DNA of 64,000 nucleotides from Alteromonas sp. KUL106. GTDB lineage: Bacteria > Pseudomonadota > Gammaproteobacteria > Enterobacterales > Alteromonadaceae. The DNA lies in assembly GCF_009811415.1 (NCBI RefSeq), contig NZ_BLIG01000047.1:84614-148613 (forward strand), given 5' to 3'. A program made the translations under genes and the position numbers. Below are positions 28,793-38,151 of this stretch, piece by piece (position 1 is the first letter of the stretch; each line of letters opens with the position of its first letter). The notes beneath the pieces were generated by a model. It was not told where the DNA came from. It did no database searches and saw only the letters and a list, made by a program, of their open reading frames with translations.

Positions 28793-29324
28793 TGCTGCTT
28801 CGAAAAAAACATTAATCATTATGGTAGCGGTGTTTGTTTTGCCGGTTGTATTGGCAAAGCTTGCACTTGATAACGACTGGTTTACGAAAGGGGCTACCAA
28901 TAAAGGTCAGCTGCTCGCTCCGACAATCGACATGAGTGCCCTTTTGGGGGACGTCGAACCAAAGTGGCGCTTACTTTATGTCATGCCTGATAAATGCGAC
29001 TCGGTATGTGAGAACGCACTTTTTAGTATTAACCAAGTTTGGCTAGCGTTGGGTAAAGAATCTGATCGGGCTGAAGCATTGGTAGTCACTACGTCCTCAA
29101 GCGACCAAAGCGCGATAGCCGCACTCGCAGACTACCCATTTGTAGAAACCTTAACAGTTATGTCACCCACCTCACTCGCTTCTAGCAGTGTTTACATTGT
29201 TGATACCCAAAATAACGCCATGCTCTTTTATGAAATTAAGGATGATAGAAAAGACGCTGTGATGGAAAGCCGAAATATGCTGGCCGATATGAGAAAGCTT
29301 CTAAAGCTATCACGCATAGGATAA
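28785..29324 (+). CDS. Membrane-anchored SCO/thioredoxin-like protein of the cox cluster
   Basis: 179 residues from ATG 28785 (GGACG upstream); an earlier in-frame ATG at 28734 lies well inside surf1 and is less likely. One N-terminal helix (about 8-27), then a periplasmic domain whose WRLLYVMPDKCDSVCENAL segment (Cys71-x3-Cys75) resembles the CPDIC copper site of SCO proteins. Unlike SCO, no histidine follows. Such genes recur between surf1 and ctaA in marine gammaproteobacteria; a role as thiol-reducing or assembly factor is inferred. Overlaps surf1 by 8 bases and stops 5 bases before ctaA. Confidence 0.75.
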   Translation: MSNAASKKTLIIMVAVFVLPVVLAKLALDNDWFTKGATNKGQLLAPTIDMSALLGDVEPKWRLLYVMPDKCDSVCENALFSINQVWLALGKESDRAEALVVTTSSSDQSAIAALADYPFVETLTVMSPTSLASSSVYIVDTQNNAMLFYEIKDDRKDAVMESRNMLADMRKLLKLSRIG

Positions 29325-29329
29325 CAGTC

Positions 29330-30559
29330 ATGAAAAAATTAACTCTATTTAGTCTTTTCTTAGCGGCGGTTGTTATTATTTTAGGGGCGTACACGCGCCT
29401 AACTGATGCAGGGCTCGGGTGCCCGGATTGGCCAGGATGTTACGGAAATTTAACTGTGCCGTTAAGCGAGGAAAAGGTGGCACAAGCCAATGCTGCGTAT
29501 CCTGAGCGTCCGGTAGAGGCATTTAAAGCGTGGAATGAAATGATTCACCGCTATTTTGCGGGAACACTAGGGCTGTGTGTGCTAGCGATCGCCATTATTG
29601 CAGTGAGACAGCGCCATAAAGGTACGCCCGTTAAACTCCCTTTATTGCTTTTGGGGCTTATCATCTTTCAGGCTGCTCTTGGAATGTGGACCGTGACGCT
29701 TAACCTGCTACCGGTTGTCGTCATGGGGCACTTGTTGGGAGGCTTTTCTGTGCTCTCTTGCCTGTTTATTCTTTATCTTCGTTTGCGACACACCGCAGAT
29801 GATGCTCCGGAAAATAGAGACGCATCCTTTCCTCACGCTACGCATGACTCAGTCATAGGCGATTCACCTCAAAGCATGGGATTTCAGCGAAATCTGAAAC
29901 GCTTCGCTTTCATAGGGCTAGGCGTGCTTGTCACGCAAATTGCGCTGGGCGGATGGACGTCTGCGAATTATGCGGCGCTGGCTTGCACGGAAATGCCGGT
30001 ATGTGAAAGTGGGTGGCAGGAAAGAATTGATATAGCGGGTGCATTTAGCGTACCTGATGCAGATAATTATGAATTTGGTGCGCACGATTATGGCGAGCGA
30101 GTCACCATGCATATTGTCCATAGGTTCGGCGCAGTCGTTACGTTTTTATACTTGCTGGCACTAGGTGTAAGCGTATTGATAAGTCGTCACGTTTCACAGA
30201 AACAAAAATATGTGGGGGCATTTATGCTGCTCGCATTGTGCACGCAAGTAGCACTGGGACTTAGCAATATCGTCTTCATGCTGCCACTGGCCGTTGCTGT
30301 GCTCCATAATGCTGTTGCGGCTGTGCTGCTGCTTTCGTTACTCAACCTTATTTTTACGGTTTTTCTGGCGCTAGAAAATGGCCCAGTGACCCATACGGAA
30401 AAGCAAAGGGGTTTTACAATCACCAGTGATAAATCACTGCACAGTGCAAGTGCTTATAAAACTTACGAAAAGCCTTTACACGATCCTATACATGACCCTT
30501 TTACCGGGTCTGCGTCTTCTCACATTCTCCCCAAAGCTCCAGGAGGTTTCCATGGCTAA
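29330..30559 (+). CDS. ctaA: Heme A synthase (COX15/CtaA)
   Basis: 409 residues, eight membrane helices. The first loop has GLGCPDWPGCYG with the conserved cysteine pair; heme-ligand histidines are in EMIHRYFAG and MHIVHRFGAV. Converts heme O to heme A by oxidising the C8 methyl. It is longer than many homologues because of a hydrophilic insert after helix 4 (about 155-187) and a polar C-terminal tail (about 350-409) of unknown role. The 3' end overlaps ctaB by 8 bases. Confidence 0.94.
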   Translation: MKKLTLFSLFLAAVVIILGAYTRLTDAGLGCPDWPGCYGNLTVPLSEEKVAQANAAYPERPVEAFKAWNEMIHRYFAGTLGLCVLAIAIIAVRQRHKGTPVKLPLLLLGLIIFQAALGMWTVTLNLLPVVVMGHLLGGFSVLSCLFILYLRLRHTADDAPENRDASFPHATHDSVIGDSPQSMGFQRNLKRFAFIGLGVLVTQIALGGWTSANYAALACTEMPVCESGWQERIDIAGAFSVPDADNYEFGAHDYGERVTMHIVHRFGAVVTFLYLLALGVSVLISRHVSQKQKYVGAFMLLALCTQVALGLSNIVFMLPLAVAVLHNAVAAVLLLSLLNLIFTVFLALENGPVTHTEKQRGFTITSDKSLHSASAYKTYEKPLHDPIHDPFTGSASSHILPKAPGGFHG

Positions 30560-31469
30560 GTCAGTCTCTTTACATGCACGCGCCTCGCGTCAGCACAATG
30601 CGGTAACATGGCGTGATTACTATGAAATGACCAAGCCTAATGTGGTCATGCTGTTGTTACTCACCGCGTTAGTGGGGATGTGTTTAGCCACGCCGACATG
30701 GGTAAACGCAAGCGTGCTCATCTGCGGCTTGCTGGGTATCGGCATGCTGTCGGCATCGGCAGCCGTTATTAATCACGTGGTTGACCATAAAATAGACAGT
30801 GTAATGGCGCGTACTTTTAATCGCCCGGTTGCAAAAGGCAAAGTCAGTGTAAACAATGCGCTGTGGTTTGCCGGCGGTTTAGGTGTGGTTGGGTTTGCAG
30901 TGCTGGCGTTTTTTGTGAATATGCTGACCGCGTGGTTAACTTTAGCGAGTCTCGTAGGCTATGCGTTTATTTACACAATGTATTTAAAGCGTGCTACGCC
31001 TCAGAACATTGTCATTGGAGGTCTAGCGGGCGCTGCACCGCCGCTTTTAGGCTGGACTGCAGTAACCGGTGAAATACATGCACACGCCCTACTCCTGGTG
31101 CTTATTATTTTTACCTGGACCCCGCCACATTTTTGGGCGCTCGCTATTCATAGAGAAAAAGACTATGCGAAAGCAAAAGTGCCGATGTTACCTGTAACCC
31201 ATGGGGTTGCGTTCACAAAAACATCTGTTTTGCTGTATACGGTCTTGCTCGGACTTGTGTGTTTACTTCCCTATCTCACTGGCATGAGCGACCTTATATA
31301 TTTGATTGGCTCGAGTGTGCTTAATATTGGATTTTTATATTATGCATTAAAGTTAAAATTTGATGCTCAGTCACAAACCGCAATGAAAACTTTTAGGTTT
31401 TCAATTATCCATCTCATGGTATTGTTTGTAGTATTACTAGTCGACCACTACATACCACTGAGTTTATGA
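30552..31469 (+). CDS. ctaB: Protoheme IX farnesyltransferase (heme O synthase)
   Basis: 305 residues from the ATG at 30552, which has AGGAGG 5 bases upstream; the longer in-frame start at 30426 lies within ctaA. Polyprenyltransferase motifs: NHVVDHKIDSVMARTFNRP (DxxxD with RTxxRP) and HFWALAIHREKDYAKA. Nine membrane helices. Adds a farnesyl group to heme B, giving heme O for CtaA. Its stop overlaps the SCO start (ATGA). Confidence 0.95.
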   Translation: MAKSVSLHARASRQHNAVTWRDYYEMTKPNVVMLLLLTALVGMCLATPTWVNASVLICGLLGIGMLSASAAVINHVVDHKIDSVMARTFNRPVAKGKVSVNNALWFAGGLGVVGFAVLAFFVNMLTAWLTLASLVGYAFIYTMYLKRATPQNIVIGGLAGAAPPLLGWTAVTGEIHAHALLLVLIIFTWTPPHFWALAIHREKDYAKAKVPMLPVTHGVAFTKTSVLLYTVLLGLVCLLPYLTGMSDLIYLIGSSVLNIGFLYYALKLKFDAQSQTAMKTFRFSIIHLMVLFVVLLVDHYIPLSL

Positions 31470-32110
31470 ATCAACGAACTACCGTTGGCCTAGTCGCATT
31501 CTTGGCACTGTGTGCGGGCATTGTCGGGGCGCTTTATATCGCGCCCCCAAGTGTTGAAAGTCAGCCTGAATACTTTCAGCGCTACCCTGAGCCAAGAGCA
31601 ATATCACCGTTTACACTCACGTCGCACGAAGGCGATGTATTTGATAACTCATCGCTCAAAGGGCAATGGAGTCTGCTATTTGTGGGCTATACGTTTTGCC
31701 CCGATATTTGTCCAACTACCATGGCTGAACTTAGCGGAATATATCCTGAACTAAAAGCATTAAGTCGTGTCGAACCTATTCGGGTTGTGTTTGTATCTGT
31801 CGATCCAAACCGCGATTCGATAACTAGACTTTCAGAGTATGTGAGCTATTTTAATGAGGAGTTCATTGCCGTTACCGGAGAGCACAAGGCGTTATTTCCA
31901 TTCGTACGTAATTTAGGAATGATGTATGCCATTGCTGAAAGTACCGACAATCCCAATTATTTAGTTGACCACAGTGCATCTGTCGTACTTGTCGACCCTG
32001 AAGCTAGGGTGATAGGAAGATTCAAACCAAAAAGAGAGCCAGGAAAGCTATCGATAAGTGACTCCCAGCAAATATTGGCTGATATGCCGATAATAATCTC
32101 GAAGCAGTAA
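31466..32110 (+). CDS. SCO1/SenC family copper chaperone
   Basis: 214 residues with an N-terminal membrane helix (about 7-26) and a periplasmic thioredoxin fold. Copper ligands are complete: Cys78-x3-Cys82 in TFCPDICPTT and His169 in LVDHSAS. Delivers copper to, or reduces, the CuA site of subunit II. Start overlaps the ctaB stop by 4 bases. Confidence 0.95.
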   Translation: MNQRTTVGLVAFLALCAGIVGALYIAPPSVESQPEYFQRYPEPRAISPFTLTSHEGDVFDNSSLKGQWSLLFVGYTFCPDICPTTMAELSGIYPELKALSRVEPIRVVFVSVDPNRDSITRLSEYVSYFNEEFIAVTGEHKALFPFVRNLGMMYAIAESTDNPNYLVDHSASVVLVDPEARVIGRFKPKREPGKLSISDSQQILADMPIIISKQ

Positions 32111-32111
32111 T

Positions 32112-32699
32112 ATGGAAATAAAAATCAGACAAGGTGTGGCATCTGACGCTGCGCAAACTACACCGCTAATATTGAATGCGGCGAAATCGTTGTTAACGTC
32201 TATTTTTGGACATAATAGAAATAAAACGGCAGACGGCTACCTTTCTCATGCTTGGGAACTAGGTGGCGGCCAATATGGCTTCAATAACCATTGGGTAGCG
32301 TGCTCCGGTGATGAAGTACTCGGGGTAGTGACAGCCTGGCATAGTCGATTAGGTGCCGCGTTTGATAGAGCAACCCTCGATAGTATTATTTCGTATTTTA
32401 CCCTCGACGAAGCCATGACGGTGCTCATGCGTAATCAGACGGTGGCCATCAACCTCACACCGCCTGCCAATACTGAACTCATGATCGGGCATCTTTCGGT
32501 TGAAGAAAGCTCCCGTCGTACTGGTATAGGATCAATGTTAGTGGATGCCATGCAGGCGCGAGCGGAAAAACTCAAGAAACGTAAGCTTGTGTTAGATGTT
32601 GAAGTGGCTAACGTGCCGGCTATTCGTTTTTATCAACGCCATGGATTTGCCGAAGAGTCGATCAATAAAGGCTTCATACGTTTTGCTCGGCCTGTTTAG
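32112..32699 (+). CDS. GNAT family N-acetyltransferase
   Basis: 195 residues. The acetyl-CoA pyrophosphate loop RRTGIGSMLVDAMQ (motif A, about 136-149) follows LMIGHLSVEESS, and motif B is in NVPAIRFYQRHGF. The substrate is unknown. It begins one base after the SCO stop and is probably cotranscribed with the cox cluster, but nothing in it points to respiration. Confidence 0.85.
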   Translation: MEIKIRQGVASDAAQTTPLILNAAKSLLTSIFGHNRNKTADGYLSHAWELGGGQYGFNNHWVACSGDEVLGVVTAWHSRLGAAFDRATLDSIISYFTLDEAMTVLMRNQTVAINLTPPANTELMIGHLSVEESSRRTGIGSMLVDAMQARAEKLKKRKLVLDVEVANVPAIRFYQRHGFAEESINKGFIRFARPV

Positions 32700-32810
32700 G
32701 TAAACGTTTTCTTATATAAGCGCGAACGTCGAGGTTCAATGCTCGCGCTTAGCGTCACGCCTACCTTAATCCAAAGCTAAATGTTTCCACGCTTAAACTT
32801 TCAATGCGCC

Positions 32811-34025
32811 CTAGTCTGGGTAATTTCCCTTTTCATCTGCTACAAAGAAAGGCGTTGAGTACCAATAATAACGACCTGTTTGCGTATTGGATGGTGCGGT
32901 ACAGTTCACCCGTGAACGGCCCACCGGCAACGTGTCATTTAGGGTAAATGAAAGCACATTACCTTCAATACTTGTTTCAATAGGGCTACCTCCGAAAAAG
33001 CAATTGACTTGGCTAAGGCGAACATCGTCACTCTTTACGGTTAAACGTACAGGCGATGAAAGCATGCGTGTCATCATTCGAGGGTCATCATGGGTACTGT
33101 ATGTAACGGGCATCGCCAAGCTATTAAGCTTTGTTTTCAGTGTTGTCAGGTTGGCGTAAGGGCCTGCTGCTGGGAAGCGAGGAAGCGCCTGCATGTCGCT
33201 ACTTGGGCCCACAGCCCCAGAGTGCTGACCGAACCCGATGTAACCTTCAGTTCTGAGCTTGTTAGCGAGCGCCGCATTGTACTCCCCGAACGGATACGCT
33301 AAATATTTAAGGCTGGTATCTAGCTTATCTTCTATTTTCTTTTCAGCGCTTTCTACGTTTTGCCATACTTTTTCCAGCCATGCGTGTTCTCCCATCACTT
33401 GCTCTTCGTTAAGCATATGCAGGTGGTCGAGAGTATGGTTGGCAAAAACGACGCCGTCGTTATGCATGGCCATCACTTGTTCCCATGTTAATTGCTGCGG
33501 CCCCACGCCAATTTCATCAGGGTTGATGAACACGGTATAAGGGAAACCAAACTTCGCCAGTATTGGGTGTGCATTTTCTAAAATATTGGCGTAGCCATCG
33601 TCAAACGTAATAGCGACTGCTTTTTCGGGCAGCGCTGTGTTGTGCTGTATGGCTGAAACAACGTCTTGTAAAGATACTACAGTATGGTGTGCGTCTAAGT
33701 ACTCCATATGAGATTTAAAGGTTTCAGGGGATATGCTGGTACTGGCTGGCGTCGAAGACGACACATGATGATAAAGTAAAATAGCAGCGTTTGGTGCAGT
33801 GATTACACTAGGTTCTACGCTTGTCTCACTCTGCCGCTTTGTATCGGAAGTAGACTGTGCAGCAATATCAAAAGCGAAGCTAGAAGGGAGGAGTAATAAC
33901 GTGAAAACCCCTACAAATATCGAAGAAAAGACGTTTAAATTCGTGCGATTTTTCGTTTTATTTTGAATTACATGGTTGGTTTTCATATCTTCATCCACTG
34001 AGTGCCTGATCAAATTCAATAGCAT
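32811..34025 (-). CDS. Secreted polysaccharide deacetylase (NodB homology domain)
   Basis: 404 residues from ATG 34025, which has GGAGAG 6 bases upstream; the GTG at 34046 would place that site inside the coding region. Signal peptide core is SSIFVGVFTLLLLPSSFAFD (about 31-50). NodB motifs: ILLYHHVS, AITFDDGYANI (metal-binding Asp pair) and FANHTLDHLHML (HTxxH). These enzymes remove acetyl groups from N-acetylglucosamine polymers in a metal-dependent way. A beta-rich C-terminal region (about 290-404) of unknown role follows. Substrate is unknown. Confidence 0.88.
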   Translation of the reverse strand: MLLNLIRHSVDEDMKTNHVIQNKTKNRTNLNVFSSIFVGVFTLLLLPSSFAFDIAAQSTSDTKRQSETSVEPSVITAPNAAILLYHHVSSSTPASTSISPETFKSHMEYLDAHHTVVSLQDVVSAIQHNTALPEKAVAITFDDGYANILENAHPILAKFGFPYTVFINPDEIGVGPQQLTWEQVMAMHNDGVVFANHTLDHLHMLNEEQVMGEHAWLEKVWQNVESAEKKIEDKLDTSLKYLAYPFGEYNAALANKLRTEGYIGFGQHSGAVGPSSDMQALPRFPAAGPYANLTTLKTKLNSLAMPVTYSTHDDPRMMTRMLSSPVRLTVKSDDVRLSQVNCFFGGSPIETSIEGNVLSFTLNDTLPVGRSRVNCTAPSNTQTGRYYWYSTPFFVADEKGNYPD

Positions 34026-34126
34026 GGTAAACTCTCCAATAAGCACGCCCTAGTAAGTGCGTCTTCACCTATGCCGTTTTATAGGTTGATAGTATATAGC
34101 GAAATTAACCCCTACTGAGATCATTT

Positions 34127-35473
34127 ATGTCCCGTGCCAAAGTAGCTCAACGCGCTTTTTTTGAAGACCATACCCGCCTGCTGGCGTTAGCGTTGCCCAT
34201 GATTTTGGCTAATATTACCACGCCTCTATTAGGGCTAGTGGATACCGCGGTTTTGGGCCACATGTCTTTGCCTGCCATGCTTGCGGGGGCATCGATAGGC
34301 GCGCTTATTTTAACGCAAATCTACTGGGTGTGCGGTTTCCTTCGCATGTCTTCGACGGGCTTGAGCGCACAAGCGAAAGGCTCGCCCAATAAGACGGTAG
34401 AGTCTGCAAAAGTATTGTGGCAAACAGTAGCAGTAGCACTGTTATTGGGTGGCGTTGTGCTTGCTCTTCAGTCCCCTATTCTTTCTTTAGGCTTAACCTT
34501 GACTCAGCCCAATAATGAGGTTGCTCTTCACCTTCAAAGCTATTTTGCGGTGCGAGTTTGGGGGGCGCCAGCTGCCATGCTCAACTTGGCATTGGTTGGA
34601 TGGTTAGTCGGACAACAAAAAACGCGCAGCGTTATGGCAATTCAAATAGTGGGAAATCTATTGAATGCCGCACTTGATGTGGTATTTGTTTTTGGACTGA
34701 ACCTGTCTGTAGCAGGTGTCGCGCTGGCCAGTGTTATTGCTGAATATACCATGGCCACAATGGCGCTAATCGTAGCCTTTAAACAGGTTGGCGGCGTATC
34801 GGTCAGTGCAGCATGGTTTAACCGCGCTGCGCGAAAGGTGCTGATGAAGCTTAACGGTGACATGTTATTACGTAATTTAGCACTGCAGAGCTGCCTAGCG
34901 TTCCTCACGATTCAAGGTGCCCGTTACGGCGAGACGGCGGCGGCGGTTAACGCCATACTCATGCAGTTCTTTGTTCTAATTGCGCTGGGACTTGATGGCA
35001 TTGCCTATGGTGTTGAGGCGCTGGTGGGGGAAGCGAAAGGTGCGTCTGATAGCAGCGAAGTTAAACGACGGACATACCAAGGGCTAGCCTGGTCGAGTGT
35101 TTTCGCCCTTATTTATAGCCTTATCTTTTTTTCAACCGGTGAGGGTATTATTGCGCTACTTACCGAGCATAATGACATAGTAAAAGCTGCGCTGCCCTAT
35201 CTGGGCTTAATGGTATTACTTCCTCTACTTGCCCACTGGTGCTTTTTGTACGATGGCGTATTTGTCGGGCTCACCAGAGCCAGTGCAATGAGAAATACCA
35301 TGATAATAAGCGCGCTAGGCGTGTATTTTCCCGTGTGGTATCTCATGCAAGACCAGGGTAATGTTAGCCTGTGGTATGCACTCCTTGCTTTTCTACTCGC
35401 CCGCGGAGTGACATTGGCGTTAAGCTTTTACCGTTTAGATAAACGCGGCGAGCTAGCATCATCAAGAAGCTAG
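34127..35473 (+). CDS. MATE family efflux transporter (DinF-like)
   Basis: 448 residues, twelve membrane helices in two halves. LALPMILANITTPLLGLVDTAVLGHM at the start is the DinF/NorM signature. The family exports cationic compounds using Na+ or H+ gradients. The gene is near lexA only at long range and I see no SOS box directly before it, so DNA-damage control as for E. coli dinF is not supported. Confidence 0.9.
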   Translation: MSRAKVAQRAFFEDHTRLLALALPMILANITTPLLGLVDTAVLGHMSLPAMLAGASIGALILTQIYWVCGFLRMSSTGLSAQAKGSPNKTVESAKVLWQTVAVALLLGGVVLALQSPILSLGLTLTQPNNEVALHLQSYFAVRVWGAPAAMLNLALVGWLVGQQKTRSVMAIQIVGNLLNAALDVVFVFGLNLSVAGVALASVIAEYTMATMALIVAFKQVGGVSVSAAWFNRAARKVLMKLNGDMLLRNLALQSCLAFLTIQGARYGETAAAVNAILMQFFVLIALGLDGIAYGVEALVGEAKGASDSSEVKRRTYQGLAWSSVFALIYSLIFFSTGEGIIALLTEHNDIVKAALPYLGLMVLLPLLAHWCFLYDGVFVGLTRASAMRNTMIISALGVYFPVWYLMQDQGNVSLWYALLAFLLARGVTLALSFYRLDKRGELASSRS

Positions 35474-35562
35474 TGTTGTGAGGTTGACCACATAGGTGTC
35501 ACAAGGTTTCTTCACTGACATTCTTAAAGGGGTAAGCGCTAAGTGAACTATTTCACGTCTAA

Positions 35563-36276
35563 TCATTCGCTGGCGTTATTACCATTGTGTGCTTGTTCGG
35601 CTTGCTCTTGCACAGCGCTTTTTTGCACGATAACAATGGTGTGCAGTTCAGGATGTTGATCGAATTCAACGTGACGGACAAAACAATTCGCGTCCATCAA
35701 TACTTGTAAGTATCTGTGAAGCCCAAGCGAGGCATAGTAGATTTTGGGGCCCATTACTGTATTCGTATGCTGCCCGCGTCCCTCTGTGCCACCGCAGCTA
35801 AAAAGCAGTATGCCCTCGTCAGTTAAATGCTCCACTAGCTTTATAAGCAAAGGAACTTGCTGCGTTAAGGGGATATGCCAAAGGCTGTCCCAAGCGCTAA
35901 TGAGCGAGTAGCGTCTAGGTAAAGTGAATGTACACACGTCGGCCCAATAGAAAGTATGGGAAGGTAATTGGGACGACGCGATGGCGAGCATATCTTTAGA
36001 GACATCAATGCCTTCGTAAATTAACCCTGCGCTTTCGATAAGAGAAACGAAACGATTGGTACAGCCGCAGCCTATGTCTAACGCATAGGCTTTTTTGATT
36101 GCTTCGCTAGCCACTGCATTGCTTTTTTGTCGCGGGATGTCCGGTAAAAAGGACAGTGCTTTTTTATAAGCGTTTACGCCGTTTTTCTGATTAAACTCGG
36201 GGCGAGTCCAAAGGTGAGTAATAGTGTCGTAGGCTTTGCCAGTTTCTTCAGGTGTCATATGTCCTCTGTAAGCCAC
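35563..36276 (-). CDS. Class I SAM-dependent methyltransferase
   Basis: 237 residues. The SAM motif I is ALDIGCGCTNRF (65-76), with the acidic residue after strand 2 in YEGIDVSKDML; the rest is a Rossmann methyltransferase core (about 60-175). No substrate-specific motif was recognised. Its C-terminal tail is Gln/Ala/Asn rich. Convergent with the MATE gene and separate from the VOC gene by a repeat-bearing gap. Confidence 0.8.
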   Translation of the reverse strand: MAYRGHMTPEETGKAYDTITHLWTRPEFNQKNGVNAYKKALSFLPDIPRQKSNAVASEAIKKAYALDIGCGCTNRFVSLIESAGLIYEGIDVSKDMLAIASSQLPSHTFYWADVCTFTLPRRYSLISAWDSLWHIPLTQQVPLLIKLVEHLTDEGILLFSCGGTEGRGQHTNTVMGPKIYYASLGLHRYLQVLMDANCFVRHVEFDQHPELHTIVIVQKSAVQEQAEQAHNGNNASE

Positions 36277-36378
36277 ACTTTTTTTACTGATTAAAGGTTA
36301 ATTCATCTAGCAAAAAAGTATAGGTTTAAAGAGGAGATGAGAAGGCGTTAACCGTGTTAATACAAAACAGCCAAAGTG

Positions 36379-36403
36379 TAATTATCTATGGGAACTGGTA
36401 TAA
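36379..36403 (+). repeat. Dispersed intergenic repeat, diverged short copy
   Basis: TAATTATCTATGGGAACTGG differs from the core at two bases (GGGAA for GCGGA). It lies between the methyltransferase and VOC genes. Confidence 0.6.
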
Positions 36404-36448
36404 CGCCTCTGCTTTTTACTTTATTGCGGCCCAGATAGCTAAGAACAA

Positions 36449-36487
36449 TAAGCCTGCAAAAAGAGTGAGGGTATTTAAGCAGGCTTA
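36449..36487 (-). terminator. Possible terminator after the VOC gene
   Basis: Arms TAAGCCTGC / GCAGGCTTA (9 bp, perfect) with a 21-nt loop end 8 bases beyond the VOC stop. The tract beyond is only partly T-rich. Confidence 0.4.
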
Positions 36488-36494
36488 ATATCGG

Positions 36495-36878
36495 TTACTT
36501 TTTTACTATATGTGTAGCGCAGAGTTTGTTACCTGCTGGATCGCGCAGATAAGCAAGGTAAAGCTGGCGTTCGCCATTGCCGCGAATGCCTGGAGGATCT
36601 TCACATGGCACGCCTCCATTTTCGCTTCCTACTTTATGCCACTCATCTACAATCTCTGGTGTGCGTGCAGCAAGGCCTAGCGTCGTGCCATTACCGTGTG
36701 TTGCTGCCTCGCCATTAATGGGCTTTGTGAGTGCTAAAATGCCTTTAGACGTGTAGTAAAAAACTCGGCCATATTCATCATAAACGCCGGGCTCATGGCC
36801 AAGCACACCTAAAATGGCGTCATAAAATTTCTTCGACGCATCAAGGTCGTTTGCACCTAACATTACGTGACTAAACAT
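36495..36878 (-). CDS. VOC (glyoxalase/bleomycin resistance) superfamily protein
   Basis: 127 residues from ATG 36878 (AAGGA 7 bases upstream); the longer start at 36908 adds ten residues before the fold. Paired beta-alpha-beta3 units begin MFSHVMLGANDLDASKKFYDAILGVLG. The first metal position His4 is present, and a later candidate is Glu in the RDPAGNKLCA segment, as in many single-domain members. The reaction is unknown. Confidence 0.82.
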   Translation of the reverse strand: MFSHVMLGANDLDASKKFYDAILGVLGHEPGVYDEYGRVFYYTSKGILALTKPINGEAATHGNGTTLGLAARTPEIVDEWHKVGSENGGVPCEDPPGIRGNGERQLYLAYLRDPAGNKLCATHIVKK

Positions 36879-36962
36879 AGTTGTGTCCTTTGAAAGTAGT
36901 AGGGGCAACCCCCTTTGATAAAAAATGGCTTATTTACGTTTTCAACACTCTTCTCTTACCCG

Positions 36963-37667
36963 TTAGGGGCCTAACGCAAAGTCTACTGCTGCTGAAGCAT
37001 GGATAGCGGTAGTATCGTACAACGTCACGTTAGTATGATTTTGTTGGATTAATAACCCTATTTCTGTGCAGCCCAAAATAATGCCCTGTGCACCTTCAGC
37101 CACCAGCGTGTTGATAATTTCAATATACGCGTTACGTGAATCAACACAAATCACGCCCTTGCATAATTGTTCATAAATAATCTTATGAATCGTCTCTCTT
37201 TGCTGCGCATTTGGAATGACAACTTCAATACCAAACCCCTCTTCAATACGAGAAGAATAGAAGGCTTGCTCCATGGTAAAGCGAGTACCCAGCAGCCCGA
37301 CTTTTCTGACCTTATTTTGCTGTAGCGCGTGCCCCGTAGCATCGGCGATATGAATAAGAGGAACAGTGATGTTTTGCTCTATATTGGATGCCACTTTGTG
37401 CATGGTATTGGTACAAATTAATATGGCTTTTGCTCCAGCGTGTTCTAAATGCTTTGCCTCGCGGATCAGGATGTCGGCGGTTTTATTCCATTCGCCTTTA
37501 TGCTGAAGCTGCTCTATGTGAGCAAAGTCAACGCTACTTATGAGTAGCGGTGCGCTGTGAAGGCCGCCAAGCCTTGCGTTTACGCCGCGGTTTATCGCTT
37601 GATAATAGCTTACCGTTGACTCCCAGCTCATTCCGCCGAGCAGACCCAGCTTCTTTATCGTATTCAA
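36963..37667 (-). CDS. Aspartate/glutamate racemase family protein
   Basis: 234 residues. Both catalytic cysteines of the cofactor-independent two-base racemases are present: Cys85 in LICTNTMHK and Cys200 in ILGCTEIGLL. The N-terminal KKLGLLGGMSWESTVSYYQ resembles YgeA-type broad amino acid racemases. It probably makes D-aspartate or other D-amino acids in the cytoplasm. Substrate is not resolvable by eye. Confidence 0.88.
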   Translation of the reverse strand: MNTIKKLGLLGGMSWESTVSYYQAINRGVNARLGGLHSAPLLISSVDFAHIEQLQHKGEWNKTADILIREAKHLEHAGAKAILICTNTMHKVASNIEQNITVPLIHIADATGHALQQNKVRKVGLLGTRFTMEQAFYSSRIEEGFGIEVVIPNAQQRETIHKIIYEQLCKGVICVDSRNAYIEIINTLVAEGAQGIILGCTEIGLLIQQNHTNVTLYDTTAIHASAAVDFALGP

Positions 37668-37875
37668 CTCAGCGCCCTTAATGTTTGAGAGTTATTGGTC
37701 AACCTTTAATCTACCGATAAAACGTCATCGTGACTACTGGTGTGATAAAGAGGAGTAAAGTGCTAGAGAGATAACAGCGTTATAAGCAATTGAGCAATGG
37801 CAACAGAGTAAAGGGGAGAATGGTCGGATATAAACGAGAGACGAAGCGCAAAGTATGAGATCGCGCGTAAAGAAT

Positions 37876-38106
37876 CTAAAGCTTGGGCGGGGGCTTTTTG
37901 TTTTTTAAAAACGAGAAACGCTGAATGAAAATACCCCAGTAGCCCAACATGGCAATAGCAAAGCCAATAAATAAAACAACAAGGCTCAGATAGTGAAGCG
38001 CAATATGCCGTTCGCTTAGGGTAAATAGCAGCAAGATGCCGACAACGAAAATAGATAAGCCTATTTTAAATCGTTGCCAGCTTTGATGAATGTCTTGCGT
38101 TAGCAT
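37876..38106 (-). CDS. Small two-helix membrane protein of unknown function
   Basis: 76 residues. Two membrane helices (about 15-31 and 37-62) and a basic C-terminus, KNKKPPPKL. I do not recognise the family. It lies between the racemase and nfuA genes, both on the same strand; the codon pattern and strand are consistent with a real gene, but there is no motif to confirm it. Confidence 0.55.
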   Translation of the reverse strand: MLTQDIHQSWQRFKIGLSIFVVGILLLFTLSERHIALHYLSLVVLFIGFAIAMLGYWGIFIQRFSFLKNKKPPPKL

Positions 38107-38151
38107 GATATCGATGTAGGGATATGTACTTTAAACAGTACAATAATACAC

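Noticed and set aside
34025..34127. SOS box upstream of the MATE gene (DinF analogy)
   Set aside because: No CTGT-N8-ACAG match found in the gap before the gene.
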